A stretch of DNA of 64,000 nt from Candidatus Saccharimonadota bacterium (GTDB taxonomy: Bacteria > Patescibacteriota > Saccharimonadia > Saccharimonadales > Saccharimonadaceae), in the NCBI GenBank assembly GCA_027312165.1, contig DAICXN010000002.1, positions 1 through 64,000 of the forward strand, read 5' to 3'. Shown in pieces: positions 1 to 8,459 of this stretch (its first letter is position 1; every line of letters begins with the position of its first letter). The notes under the pieces are model-generated. The model did not search any database. It had not been told where the DNA came from and saw only the letters and a program-made list of their open reading frames with translations. Made by a program: the position numbers and the translations under genes.

Positions 1-46
1 TATATAGTACGCTAACTACTTGGATTGCGCAAATTGCTTCTTCAAG

Positions 47-580
47 CTACTTAACCGAAACATACTGGCTCGACGCATAGGATGGAGCATTACTGGCACA
101 GTTGCCAGAAATTTCATTCTGACGCGGCATGGTCTCCAGACGATAAGTCAAAAGAAACAATCGACCGTGCGCCGCACCGCACCAAGTGCTCAATACATAA
201 TCATAGTTATAGCCGCTATATATCGCCGCTGGCGTACCGACTGCAGCTCGAGGATCCTTCGGTAGAGCTGATATATAATTTGGAACAAGAGCCTCCTCTA
301 GCAAGCTCCACGATCCGTCCGAGGTAGTAAGCCAGCTGGAGTTTATGCTTTTGGGCGATGGACAAGAAGTCCCGCAGGCGCTAGGCGGGAAGCGCCCATT
401 GTCTAAATAGTAGAGCTCTAGAGCCTTGGAGATTGTCTTAATGTCCTGCAGCCGCTGAGCATCACGAGCCTTAGCTGCCACATTATTATAAGAAATAACT
501 GATATGGTCGCCAAAATACCGATCACCACGATTACAACCAATAGCTCGACTATCGTAAAACCTCTCGCTTTATGGATCAT
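47..580 (-). CDS. Type IV prepilin-like protein
   Basis: Small pseudopilin of 177 aa. A short basic stretch is followed by the class III prepilin cleavage motif GFTIVEL (residues 7-13; cleavage after Gly7, Glu at mature position 5) and one hydrophobic helix ending in ATISVISYNN. The rest is a globular pilin head with two cysteine pairs (SACGTSC near residue 70, and single Cys near 134 and 160). The family inserts in the membrane, is cut and methylated by PilD, and is assembled by PilB/PilC. The start is supported by a -10 (TACACT, 587-592) six bases upstream, which implies a leaderless mRNA. It stands alone next to tsaB and is not part of the pilus operon. Whether it is a major or minor pilin cannot be told. 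Confidence 0.88.
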   Translation of the reverse strand: MIHKARGFTIVELLVVIVVIGILATISVISYNNVAAKARDAQRLQDIKTISKALELYYLDNGRFPPSACGTSCPSPKSINSSWLTTSDGSWSLLEEALVPNYISALPKDPRAAVGTPAAIYSGYNYDYVLSTWCGAAHGRLFLLTYRLETMPRQNEISGNCASNAPSYASSQYVSVK

Positions 581-645
581 GAGTTTAGTGTACTATCTGC
601 AGAGCTGTTTTTCAATTGAGCTCATGCTTATGTAGGTCAGGACAA

Positions 646-1020
646 CTATTTTCTCGGATGAGTGATATGAGCTGGTGACCCATAGTTTGGCAGAACTACC
701 TTATCGTTATCGCCAGACTCCAATCGAGCCAGGGCTAAATCCTGCCAGTTCTCGCCAACCTCACCGACTATCGGAATATTTAGACTGTCAGCCAAGGTAT
801 TGGCGACCGTAATCCCAATGCGCAGACCCGTAAAGCTACCTGGACCCTTCATCACGCCAATAGCCTGGATTGACTTTAAATCACCGACCTTATCTTCAAT
901 AAAGCCAATTAGGCCCCGGGCGAGCGTACGACCAGCTTGCCACTCATAATTTTGCCAGCTGCCACCATCCAGCACTGACAGTCGGCAGTCTGCCGTAGAT
1001 GTGTCAAGAAGGACAATCAC
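646..1020 (-). CDS. tsaB: Short TsaB, t6A tRNA modification partner
   Basis: TsaB is the catalytically inactive partner that activates TsaD when threonylcarbamoyl is put on A37 of ANN-decoding tRNAs. The ASKHA N-terminal fold is clear: LLDTSTADCRLSVLD at residues 4-18 and GPGSFTGLRIG near 59-69. At 124 aa it has only the first lobe; TsaB is usually about 220 aa. The downstream space is only 65 bases, so this is not an obvious frameshift remnant. The GTG start overlaps the tsaE stop (GTGA), so the two are translationally coupled. The last 20 residues do not resemble the family as I know it. Identity is secure, completeness is not. Confidence 0.85.
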   Translation of the reverse strand: MIVLLDTSTADCRLSVLDGGSWQNYEWQAGRTLARGLIGFIEDKVGDLKSIQAIGVMKGPGSFTGLRIGITVANTLADSLNIPIVGEVGENWQDLALARLESGDNDKVVLPNYGSPAHITHPRK

Positions 1021-1472
1021 TGCAGCCCCTCCAATACCCTCTTGGATGACTCGCCATATCCCGTCAACTCTACTGTTCGAGTTTGCTCACTATCGGCGGC
1101 GATATCCACCCTTAGGCGGTCTTGCGGCATAACTCCATCGACAACTCCCGCCCATTCAACAACCGTCACTACATCATCAATGCCTATCGATTCAGACAAC
1201 TCATCGCTCATAATCCCCGCTTCATTCAGCCGATAAAAATCGTAGTGTCTCAATTCAATACCACCGCGGCCTTCGTAGACCCGACTAATTGTAAAGGTTG
1301 GACTTTGGACCGGTTCAGTAATATCAAGCCCCAGGGCTATGCCTTTTGTTAAGGTTGTTTTGCCGGCTCCCACGTCCCCAATGAGCTCGATGAACTCACC
1401 TCCCTCAACAAGTCGGCCGATTTTCTCGCCAAGCTGCCGCATTTCATCATCGCTGCCAACTACCAATTTCAT
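1017..1472 (-). CDS. tsaE: TsaE, t6A biosynthesis ATPase
   Basis: P-loop ATPase that drives the TsaB/TsaD complex in t6A synthesis on tRNA. Walker A is GDVGAGKTT; further family motifs are QSPTFTISRVYEG and LRHYDFYRL. An upstream reading to 1547 is open, but it would overlap the divergent pilB start. I chose the ATG at 1472 because a TACAAT -10 (1480-1485) ends seven bases before it, predicting a leaderless message. This gives about 151 aa, the normal size for TsaE. It is cotranscribed with the overlapping tsaB. Confidence 0.9.
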   Translation of the reverse strand: MKLVVGSDDEMRQLGEKIGRLVEGGEFIELIGDVGAGKTTLTKGIALGLDITEPVQSPTFTISRVYEGRGGIELRHYDFYRLNEAGIMSDELSESIGIDDVVTVVEWAGVVDGVMPQDRLRVDIAADSEQTRTVELTGYGESSKRVLEGLQ

Positions 1473-1541
1473 GATGCCCATTGTACTACGCAAAATCCCT
1501 GGCACAAAATTAAGAGTTGACGTATAATAACCACAAGTAAT

Positions 1542-3326
1542 ATGCATATATCAGATACTGCCATAGAAAAGATATTGCAGCAGGGTGGGATTGCAGATGA
1601 ATCTCAGCTTGCTGTCTTAAAGCTAGAAGCCCAAAGAGGCAGCCTATCGCTCCAAGATGCAGTACTGAGCCAAAAGCTGCTTTCCGATGAAGAGCTGACT
1701 AAGTTAATTGGTCACTATATCGGAGTCCCCTTCATAAAGATTGACCCTAAAGACATCCCTGATAACATCTTGCACAAGATACCGGAGCACATTGCTCGCC
1801 AGTACAATGTAGTACTTTTTGCTGAAAATGAAGACGGCACACTAAGCTTAGCGATGGATGACCCGGATGACGTCCAGGCGTTAAACTTTATTCAAAAGGA
1901 GATCGGCTACAACCTCAGGGTCTACTTGGCGACAAAAAACAACATTCTAGACTGCCTAGATAACTATAGGGGTGACGTCAACAAGGAACTGGATGAAGTT
2001 ATTGCTATCCAGCAAGACTCACAAAGCGAAACACAGACAGTAACCGAGGAGGATTTCGCCGAAAACTCCCCGATTGCCCAGACGGTCAACCTGCTTCTGG
2101 AGTATGCCATCAAATCTGCCGCCAGCGACATCCACATTGAACCTCGCGAGGACTTTGTTCAAGTGCGCTATCGAATCGATGGAGTTCTCCAAGAAGTCAA
2201 TAAGCTGCCGCGCAATGTCCTTGGCGCCCTAGTCAGCCGCGTGAAGATTCTCTCAAACCTAAAGATTGACGAGCGACGAGTTCCACAGGACGGACGATTT
2301 AAGATTCGCGTTTCCGGCAAACAGTATGCTCTTCGTGTAAGCACCCTGCCGATTAGTGATGGCGAAAAGGTGGTGATGCGTATTCTTGACGAATCGAATC
2401 AGACAATCACACTCGAGCAGCTAGGCTACTGGGGCAAGTCCCTAGCTATCATCAAAGAGGCTATGACTCAACCCAACGGCATGATTCTCGTAACTGGTCC
2501 GACAGGCTCCGGTAAGTCAACTAGTTTGTTTAGTATTCTCTCTGAGCTAAACACGCCAGATGTAAACATATCGACCGTAGAGGACCCGGTTGAATACAAG
2601 ATCGTTGGAGTAAATCAAGTACAGACTAACCCCAAGGCGGGAATGACTTTTGCGTCGGGGCTTCGTGCGCTTTTGCGTCAAGACCCAAATATTATCATGG
2701 TTGGTGAGATTCGAGACAGCGAGACAGCCAACCTGGGCGTCCAGGCTGCCCTAACGGGCCACCTTGTGTTTAGTACTCTCCACACAAACAACGCCGCAAC
2801 CACCCTGCCTCGATTGCTTGACATGGACATCGAGCCGTTCTTGATAGCTTCAACAGTTAAGGCCGTAATTGGTCAGCGCCTAGTTCGTCGGCTATGTAGC
2901 TTCTGCCGAGAAAAATACACCCCAGAAGATCAAGAATCTAAATCAATACAAGAAATGTTCAACCTCTCCAAAGGCGAAGATTTTGCAACAATTCACAAGC
3001 TAGAGACAGAGGCCGCAAATGCAGGCATCGGAGGAGACGCGCCGATAGCCACTAATGAGCAGGGCTTTTTGCATATGTGGCGAGCTTCAAAGGCCGGCTG
3101 TGAAGAATGTAGCCACACCGGCTTCAAAGGACGAATTGGACTATACGAAGCACTCGACGTATCGATCCCAATTCAGCGTCAAATTACCGCCAATGCCACA
3201 AGCAACGAGATTCAGGATCAAGCCATTAGCGAAGGGATGATTACCATGCAGACCGATGGACTAGTTAAGTCGCTAAGGGGTGTGACGACCTTCGAGGAAG
3301 TGCTTCGAGCTACGAGGGAGCAATAA
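1542..3326 (+). CDS. pilB: Type IV pilus assembly ATPase PilB
   Basis: Hexameric cytoplasmic motor ATPase that powers pilus extension. 594 aa: an N-terminal GspE/PilZ-binding type domain (about 1-130), then the secretion ATPase core with Walker A GPTGSGKST (319-327), Asp box and Walker B region (IIMVGEIRD), the His box (LVFSTLHTNNA) and the tetracysteine zinc motif CSFC...CEEC near residues 450-530. First gene of pilB-pilC-pilM-pilN-pilO. A TATAAT at 1523-1528 lies 13 bases upstream, so the leader is very short and has no clear Shine-Dalgarno. No PilT retraction ATPase is in the window. Confidence 0.96.
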   Translation: MHISDTAIEKILQQGGIADESQLAVLKLEAQRGSLSLQDAVLSQKLLSDEELTKLIGHYIGVPFIKIDPKDIPDNILHKIPEHIARQYNVVLFAENEDGTLSLAMDDPDDVQALNFIQKEIGYNLRVYLATKNNILDCLDNYRGDVNKELDEVIAIQQDSQSETQTVTEEDFAENSPIAQTVNLLLEYAIKSAASDIHIEPREDFVQVRYRIDGVLQEVNKLPRNVLGALVSRVKILSNLKIDERRVPQDGRFKIRVSGKQYALRVSTLPISDGEKVVMRILDESNQTITLEQLGYWGKSLAIIKEAMTQPNGMILVTGPTGSGKSTSLFSILSELNTPDVNISTVEDPVEYKIVGVNQVQTNPKAGMTFASGLRALLRQDPNIIMVGEIRDSETANLGVQAALTGHLVFSTLHTNNAATTLPRLLDMDIEPFLIASTVKAVIGQRLVRRLCSFCREKYTPEDQESKSIQEMFNLSKGEDFATIHKLETEAANAGIGGDAPIATNEQGFLHMWRASKAGCEECSHTGFKGRIGLYEALDVSIPIQRQITANATSNEIQDQAISEGMITMQTDGLVKSLRGVTTFEEVLRATREQ

Positions 3327-3328
3327 TA

Positions 3329-4558
3329 ATGGCTAAATTTGATTTTGTCGCTACCAAGCAAAATGGTCAAACAATCAGCGCAACCATAGATGCGGCCGAT
3401 CGTATGGCCGCTATGTCGAGCATTAAATCTCAGGGCCTAAGACTCATTAGTCTACACGACCCGCAAGGACGCCAGACCTCAAAGATGAGGCTAGGACGCG
3501 GTGGTAAAAAAGTAAAATCAGACGAGCTAGTGATGTTTACAAGGCAACTTAGCGCAATGGTCTCAGCGGGAGTACCCATACTTCGAGCACTCGCATCAAT
3601 GGCGCAGCACGCCGAAAGTGCTGCGTTTAAAAAAGCCATTGCATCAGTCGCAAAAAAAATTGAGGGCGGCGAGCCTTTCGCCGACGCGCTATCGCACCAC
3701 CCTGAAGTTTTCAACGATGTATATGTAAATATGGTTCGCGCCGGCGAGGCAGCTGGTATCCTGGATGATATCTTAAAGAGGCTGGCCTTGCAGCAAGAAA
3801 AAAGCGCCGCTATCCGCAAAAAGATTAAGAGTGCTATGACCTATCCAATGGTGCTAATTTTTATTACGATAGGTGCATTCTTCGGATTAATGCTGTTTGT
3901 ACTGCCGTCGATGGGAGAGACGATTAAAGACCTGGGCGGAGAGGATGCTGAGCTGCCCGCCCTAACCCAAGCCATGATGTCAATCAGCAATTTCTTTGTT
4001 GACTTCTGGTATATTATTTTCCCAGTTATCGGTGTTGGCATATGGCTGCTCTTGCGCTATATCAAGACTCCAGTCGGCAAAAAGCAGTTTCACAACCTCA
4101 CCATAAAGGCGCCTATTGTGGGTAAAATCGTTAAAAAGGTAGCGGTAGCACGGTTCACTAGAACTTTCTCAGCATTGATTGGCGCGGGCGTGGCAGTACT
4201 GGAGGCTTTAGATATCACTGCTCACGCCGTAGGAAACACCGCCTACGAGGAATCCATCAAAAAAGCCGCTCAACGCGTCAAAAATGGCGAGGTTTTATCG
4301 CACATTATTGCCGAGGACGAGGAGCTATATCCGCCAATCGTGGCACAGATGCTATCAGTTGGTGAAGAAACCGGCCAAACAGACAGTGTTCTTGTGAAGG
4401 TCGCTGATTTTTATGAAGAAGAAGTCGATACGGCTATAGCCAGCCTCAGCTCAACGATTGAGCCGATTATGATTGTTTTCATGGGTGGCATGGTAGGACT
4501 AATCGCTGCCAGTGTGATGATGCCAATAACCGGACTCGCGAACCAGATAGAGGCCTAG
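3329..4558 (+). CDS. pilC: Type IV pilus inner-membrane platform PilC
   Basis: Polytopic GspF-family platform protein that couples the PilB motor to pilin insertion. 409 aa, two GspF repeats: the first soluble helical domain at about 70-165, a transmembrane segment near 172-195, a second membrane segment near 220-245, the second soluble domain, and a final helix near 375-400 ending MMPITGLANQIEA. Starts two bases after the pilB stop, so translation is coupled. It has an N-terminal beta extension of about 60 residues typical of the family. Confidence 0.95.
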   Translation: MAKFDFVATKQNGQTISATIDAADRMAAMSSIKSQGLRLISLHDPQGRQTSKMRLGRGGKKVKSDELVMFTRQLSAMVSAGVPILRALASMAQHAESAAFKKAIASVAKKIEGGEPFADALSHHPEVFNDVYVNMVRAGEAAGILDDILKRLALQQEKSAAIRKKIKSAMTYPMVLIFITIGAFFGLMLFVLPSMGETIKDLGGEDAELPALTQAMMSISNFFVDFWYIIFPVIGVGIWLLLRYIKTPVGKKQFHNLTIKAPIVGKIVKKVAVARFTRTFSALIGAGVAVLEALDITAHAVGNTAYEESIKKAAQRVKNGEVLSHIIAEDEELYPPIVAQMLSVGEETGQTDSVLVKVADFYEEEVDTAIASLSSTIEPIMIVFMGGMVGLIAASVMMPITGLANQIEA

Positions 4559-4579
4559 CCTCACATAATAGGCTTATGT

Positions 4580-4585
4580 TATAAT
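4580..4585 (+). promoter_or_regulatory. -10 element upstream of pilM
   Basis: TATAAT in the 56-base gap between pilC and pilM. No good -35 is visible. It may give pilMNO a promoter of their own within the pilus operon. Confidence 0.45.
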
Positions 4586-4614
4586 GACACCAGTGAAAGC
4601 TGTGGGCAAAAAAA

Positions 4615-5667
4615 GTGACAAGTTTATTTTATAAATCAAAACCTATTATCGGCCTTGATGTAAGTCAAACGGGCCTTCGAGTTGTCTCGGTTGACCGAGA
4701 GAAGATGTTAGTCCATGGCTACGGCTCAGTTGACCTAGACCCATCAAAAGTAACCGACAACCTAGAGAAAAGTCAAGACTACTTAACTGAGAGGGTTAAC
4801 AGTTTATTTAACGACAGCATCGTTGGCAGGCTGGACAGCAATCGCGTTGTCTTAGGGCTACCAGCGGTGAGAACCTTTGCTCGCACCTTTACTATGCCCG
4901 CTAGCCAGGAGTCAAACATCCAAGAGGCGGTCAATCTCGAGGTTGAGCAGTACATCCCCTTGCCCCTCGACAATCTCTATGTCGACCATCAGGTAATATC
5001 GCGCACCAAGAAAGACCTAACCGTACTAATGTGTGCGGTACCTAAGCGCTTTGTCGACACAATACTAAAGGTTGTGCGCTCCGCCGGGGTGGAGGTAGCA
5101 ATGGTTGAGCCGAGCGTCAACGCAGTATCACGGCTTCTTGAGTACACCAAAGAGGGTGGACTACCGACGGTTATTGTTGACATTGGACCGACAGGAACAG
5201 ATATTGCGATTCTAGATAAAGCCATTCGGGTCACCGGCGGTCTAAATATTGGCGGCAACACCCTAACCTTGGATATCGCCAAAAAGATGAACATCCCGCT
5301 TGAGCAAGCACACCAATTAAAAGTCTTGAGCGGACTAAGCGCTGGACCACGTCAAGAAAAAATCACCAACTCTCTACGCCCAAGCCTTACTCGGATAGCA
5401 AATGAAACCCGAAAGGTCATTCGGTTCTACACTGAGCGCTCCTCCGACGAAACCAAGCTAGAGCAGGTTCTGATCGTCGGCAGCGGCAGCAACGTTCCGG
5501 GGCTTGGTGAATTCTTTACCAATGAACTTATTATGCCAGCTCGCGTAGCCAGCCCCTGGCAAGCCCTCAACTTTGCCAGTGTCACTCCTCCCGCAAAACA
5601 GCTCCGTCCGAGATTCATGACCGCAGCCGGCCTGGCTCTAGTTGATCCGCAGGAGATAATCACATGA
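4615..5667 (+). CDS. pilM: Type IV pilus actin-like protein PilM
   Basis: Cytoplasmic actin/FtsA-like ATPase that recruits PilN to the pilus alignment complex. 350 aa with the ASKHA signatures: IGLDVSQTGLRVV at the N-terminus, VDIGPTGTDIAIL in the middle, and the adenosine motif VLIVGSGSNVPGL near residue 283. Start is GTG; the preceding in-frame region is closed. Its stop overlaps the pilN start (ATGA), which argues for one complex. The alignment complex is known in Gram-negative and Gram-positive pili. Confidence 0.93.
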   Translation: MTSLFYKSKPIIGLDVSQTGLRVVSVDREKMLVHGYGSVDLDPSKVTDNLEKSQDYLTERVNSLFNDSIVGRLDSNRVVLGLPAVRTFARTFTMPASQESNIQEAVNLEVEQYIPLPLDNLYVDHQVISRTKKDLTVLMCAVPKRFVDTILKVVRSAGVEVAMVEPSVNAVSRLLEYTKEGGLPTVIVDIGPTGTDIAILDKAIRVTGGLNIGGNTLTLDIAKKMNIPLEQAHQLKVLSGLSAGPRQEKITNSLRPSLTRIANETRKVIRFYTERSSDETKLEQVLIVGSGSNVPGLGEFFTNELIMPARVASPWQALNFASVTPPAKQLRPRFMTAAGLALVDPQEIIT

Positions 5668-6248
5668 TCAACCTACTGCCACCAGACGACAAAAGACAAA
5701 TCAAGGCCGGTCGAGCCAATGTGCTACTTATTAGATACTGTATCGCCTCCGGCCTACTAGCCGTACTTCTATTTGCACTTGTCGGCATCGTTTACTATAT
5801 GATGGAAAACTCCAAAAAAGTCGCCGAAGCTACTATCGAGGAGAGCAAATCACGCAGCGCCAAGTACGACCAAGTTCAGCTAAAAGCCCAAGAGTTTAGC
5901 AACAACCTCAAAATCGCCTCTTCAATTCTAGGCAAGGAAGTCCGGTATTCAGAAATTGCCGTCAAGATAGCCCAGTCACTACCTGAAGGAATTGCGCTTC
6001 AGTCACTTGAGTTAAATGCTGAAACATTTGGCCAGCCCACTACACTAAATGCGACAGGCCGATCATACGATGATGCGATTCGGCTTAAAACAGCATTCGA
6101 ACAGCAGTCAGATTACTTCGAAAATGTTCACCTCGTATCGGTTTCTCAGGGAGGCGGCTCAAGCGGGCCAGATAGCGCGCCCCAGGAAGCAAATGGGATT
6201 AGTATTCAGATCAGCGTTGTCATTAAACCGGAGATTGCAAAGTCATGA
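5664..6248 (+). CDS. pilN: Type IV pilus alignment protein PilN
   Basis: Bitopic membrane protein linking PilM to PilO. It begins with the family motif MINLLPPDDKR, which binds PilM; a transmembrane helix follows at about 24-46; the periplasmic or cell-wall side is a coiled coil and a ferredoxin-like domain with ESLELNAETFG-like core (LQSLELNAETFG). 194 aa, normal length. It overlaps pilM and pilO by four bases on each side. Confidence 0.92.
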   Translation: MINLLPPDDKRQIKAGRANVLLIRYCIASGLLAVLLFALVGIVYYMMENSKKVAEATIEESKSRSAKYDQVQLKAQEFSNNLKIASSILGKEVRYSEIAVKIAQSLPEGIALQSLELNAETFGQPTTLNATGRSYDDAIRLKTAFEQQSDYFENVHLVSVSQGGGSSGPDSAPQEANGISIQISVVIKPEIAKS

Positions 6249-6904
6249 GTCGGTCAAAGAACAAAAAACCCTTTACCGCAGTGACCATGCGCAACACCCT
6301 GGCGGTCGTATTGCTCATAACCTTGTTAGCTATGGCTGGCGGTTTTTACTTGGCTCACTCATACCTTGAAGATGTCGCCACCGAGGTGTCGAAGATACAG
6401 TCTGATGCAGCCTCGTCTGACGCCAAACTACAGTACCTAACTAGCCTCGAAGGTCAGCTATCCAATCAAACTGAGGCAATCCAGAAAGCAGAACAAATTG
6501 TTGCAGAGTCGCAAAGATACCAGTACCAAAACCAGATTATTGAAGACCTGAGCAGCTACGCTGCCCAGTCTGGCATCACTATATCCGGCTTTACCTTCCA
6601 GGACAGCAACTCCGCTAGCTCTACGCCAGCTCCGGCTGTCACCACACCGCCTGCAGCGACGGACTCCGGAGAAGAAGCCACGGGTCAAGCACCGGCGGTT
6701 GCCGCGCCCGCTCAAACCGCTAAAAGCGTGAACGTCTCAGTGCAACTTGGCGGAAGTGTTGCTTACGTAAACCTGCTTAATTTCATCTACTTAATTGAAC
6801 AAAATCTAACCCAAATGCAGATTTCCCAGCTAAACCTGTCTCCCGGTGAATCACCTAGCACCGTCAGCACGCAAACATTAGACATCGAGGTATACGTAAA
6901 ATGA
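6245..6904 (+). CDS. pilO: Type IV pilus alignment protein PilO
   Basis: Partner of PilN: a short basic cytoplasmic end, a helix at about 14-38, a coiled coil (38-95) and a ferredoxin-like domain at the C-terminus ending QTLDIEVYVK. An Ala/Pro/Thr-rich linker near 125-160 (APAVTTPPAA) is inserted before the last subdomain, which suits a wall-spanning spacer. Order and four-base overlaps with pilN and the following gene place it in one transcription unit. Confidence 0.85.
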   Translation: MSRSKNKKPFTAVTMRNTLAVVLLITLLAMAGGFYLAHSYLEDVATEVSKIQSDAASSDAKLQYLTSLEGQLSNQTEAIQKAEQIVAESQRYQYQNQIIEDLSSYAAQSGITISGFTFQDSNSASSTPAPAVTTPPAATDSGEEATGQAPAVAAPAQTAKSVNVSVQLGGSVAYVNLLNFIYLIEQNLTQMQISQLNLSPGESPSTVSTQTLDIEVYVK

Positions 6905-7185
6905 AAAACTCTCCCTCGCTCAAGCAGGTTGGCACCAGCTTAGCCGCCTTACTAAATCGCTATCATGTCATACTTTTCTCACTTACCGTAGTAATTGGCG
7001 TCTCTGTCGCACTTTTTATGCTGAACAGTTTGGTTAACTTATCGAATACCGCCGAAGAGACCCCTCCAACAGCTATTATTTTTGACGAAAAGATCATTAG
7101 TCAAATTGAAAACTTCAACACAGCCGAATCAGCAACCGGTAGCTTCTCCCTACCTCCGGGACGGATTAATCCCCTTGTTGAATAG
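6901..7185 (+). CDS. Small bitopic protein of the pilus operon
   Basis: 94 aa of unknown family. One transmembrane helix at about 21-46 (HVILFSLTVVIGVSVALFML), short cytoplasmic start, and an outside segment of about 45 residues ending in PPGRINPLVE. It overlaps pilO by four bases and closes the operon, so a role in the pilus alignment complex is likely; the position is that of PilP, but I see no PilP lipobox or HQ-rich beta domain. The ending with 'GRINPLVE' resembles the ends of other pilus-operon proteins that contact the next component, but that is inference. Confidence 0.75.
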   Translation: MKNSPSLKQVGTSLAALLNRYHVILFSLTVVIGVSVALFMLNSLVNLSNTAEETPPTAIIFDEKIISQIENFNTAESATGSFSLPPGRINPLVE

Positions 7186-7202
7186 CTTGCTTACGGTATA
7201 AT
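7175..7202 (+). promoter_or_regulatory. Promoter of the PRC-barrel gene
   Basis: TTGTTG (7175-7180), 16-base spacer, TATAAT (7197-7202). The start codon at 7213 is ten bases after the -10, so the leader would be only about three bases. It separates this gene from the pilus operon transcript. Confidence 0.6.
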
Positions 7203-7212
7203 CAAATTAGTT

Positions 7213-7797
7213 ATGCTTTTTTCTGCTGATAAATTTAAGAATTTGCCCGTCATGAGCCTTCAGACGGGCTCCGAGCTTGCTCGCACGTCTAGAGCAGTTA
7301 TCAATCCGCATGATCTTTCAATCGTCGCCTACGAACTTGAAGGCAGGCTACTCGATGAGCACCCATCACTGCTTAGGATCGCTGACATCAGAGAGATCGG
7401 ACCAATGGGAATGATCGTTGATTCGGCTGATGAGCTCATTGGAGTCGGGGACGTACTTCAAATCGAAAAGATTTACAAAATAAAGTTTGACCTAATCGGA
7501 CTGAAGGTTATCGATGAACGGAAGCGAACTGTCGGGAGAGTAATAGGATATACGCTAGAGGCAGGAAATTTCATCATTCAACAAATTCGCGTTAAGAGAC
7601 CGTTTTTTCGCAGCCTAGGTGACACCGAGTTCTTGATTCACCGATCACAAATCGTCGAAGTATCTGACGACTACATCGTTGTGAAGAGTCCCGATATTCG
7701 CCACACCGAACCAGTGGCAAATGTCGACTCCAAGTCATTCGAAAATCCCTTTAGAAAATCCCCCCAGCCGCACCCCGAGTCGATCGACGCCAGTTAG
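7213..7797 (+). CDS. PRC-barrel domain protein
   Basis: 194 aa with two PRC-barrel-like modules. The first (about 1-75) has PVMSLQTGSELARTSRAVINPHDL and IVAYELEG; the second (about 80-165) has LIGLKVIDERKRTVGRVIGY and ends VSDDYIVVKSP. PRC-barrels bind protein or RNA partners (RimM, photosystem H subunit, CdvA). No membrane segment. It lies straight after the pilus operon with its own promoter, so a link to pili is possible but unproven. It converges with recX, overlapping its end by four bases. Confidence 0.8.
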   Translation: MLFSADKFKNLPVMSLQTGSELARTSRAVINPHDLSIVAYELEGRLLDEHPSLLRIADIREIGPMGMIVDSADELIGVGDVLQIEKIYKIKFDLIGLKVIDERKRTVGRVIGYTLEAGNFIIQQIRVKRPFFRSLGDTEFLIHRSQIVEVSDDYIVVKSPDIRHTEPVANVDSKSFENPFRKSPQPHPESIDAS

Positions 7798-8450
7798 CTG
7801 GCCTGCTCTCTATCTACAGCCTCAACCACATCGTCGTAGCCAAACCCCTGCCTCATCAAGTACTGAATTAGCTTTTGACGGTCAGGGTAGCGAGATCTCT
7901 TTTTTGCAATTATCTTATCTAGCTCAGACCTATCGCTGCGCTGGGTTTCGAGAGCCACTCGCTCCATCGTGTCTCGATCAACTCCCTTTTGAAGCAGTTC
8001 AAGCTTCAACCTCTTGAGGCTCGCTCCCTTATTCATCATCCGGTTATCTATCCAAAATTTAGCAAACTTCTCATCGTCTAGATAGCCCTTGCTAATAAGT
8101 CTTTCTAGAACGCGCCTCGTCACCACCTCCGAAACCCCAGCCTTTTCGACAATCTGCCCAGTCTTAGGAATCCGTCTTCGGGTGGTTAGAGTTTTTCGCC
8201 ACAAATAGTCTCTCATCTCTTTAATTGATCTTGGCCGCACCGATGCATACTCTAGCGACCTAGCATACAACTTGCCAAACTGGCTCTCCTGCTCAAATGA
8301 ATCTAGCTCTTCTTGCGTGTATTCATTGCCGACCTTTAGCCCAAGCTCACCCACCTGAAAAACGTCTAGTGAAAAAAGGTATTTACCATCTACGGCAATA
8401 TTAACTCGATTCTTATCACGAGCCTGAACCGAGATACCAGTGATCTTCAC
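7794..8450 (-). CDS. recX: RecX, RecA regulator
   Basis: Regulatory protein that caps or destabilises RecA filaments. 218 aa of helical repeats; recognisable family pieces are SLEYASVRPRSIKEMRDYLWRK near 65-90, YLDDEKFAKFWIDNRM near 118-133 and YLMRQGFGYDDV near the end. It follows recA by nine bases, the common recA-recX order, and probably shares its transcript. Length is in the usual range. Confidence 0.9.
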   Translation of the reverse strand: MKITGISVQARDKNRVNIAVDGKYLFSLDVFQVGELGLKVGNEYTQEELDSFEQESQFGKLYARSLEYASVRPRSIKEMRDYLWRKTLTTRRRIPKTGQIVEKAGVSEVVTRRVLERLISKGYLDDEKFAKFWIDNRMMNKGASLKRLKLELLQKGVDRDTMERVALETQRSDRSELDKIIAKKRSRYPDRQKLIQYLMRQGFGYDDVVEAVDREQAS

Positions 8451-8459
8451 GAGATTATT

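Noticed and set aside
20-327. Plus-strand reading frames over the first prepilin
   Set aside because: They are antisense to a gene with a clear prepilin signal and have no promoter or ribosome site.
1516-1528. TTGACG-TATAAT as a promoter of pilB
   Set aside because: The two boxes are nearly adjacent, so TTGACG cannot be the -35 of this -10; the TATAAT alone may act.
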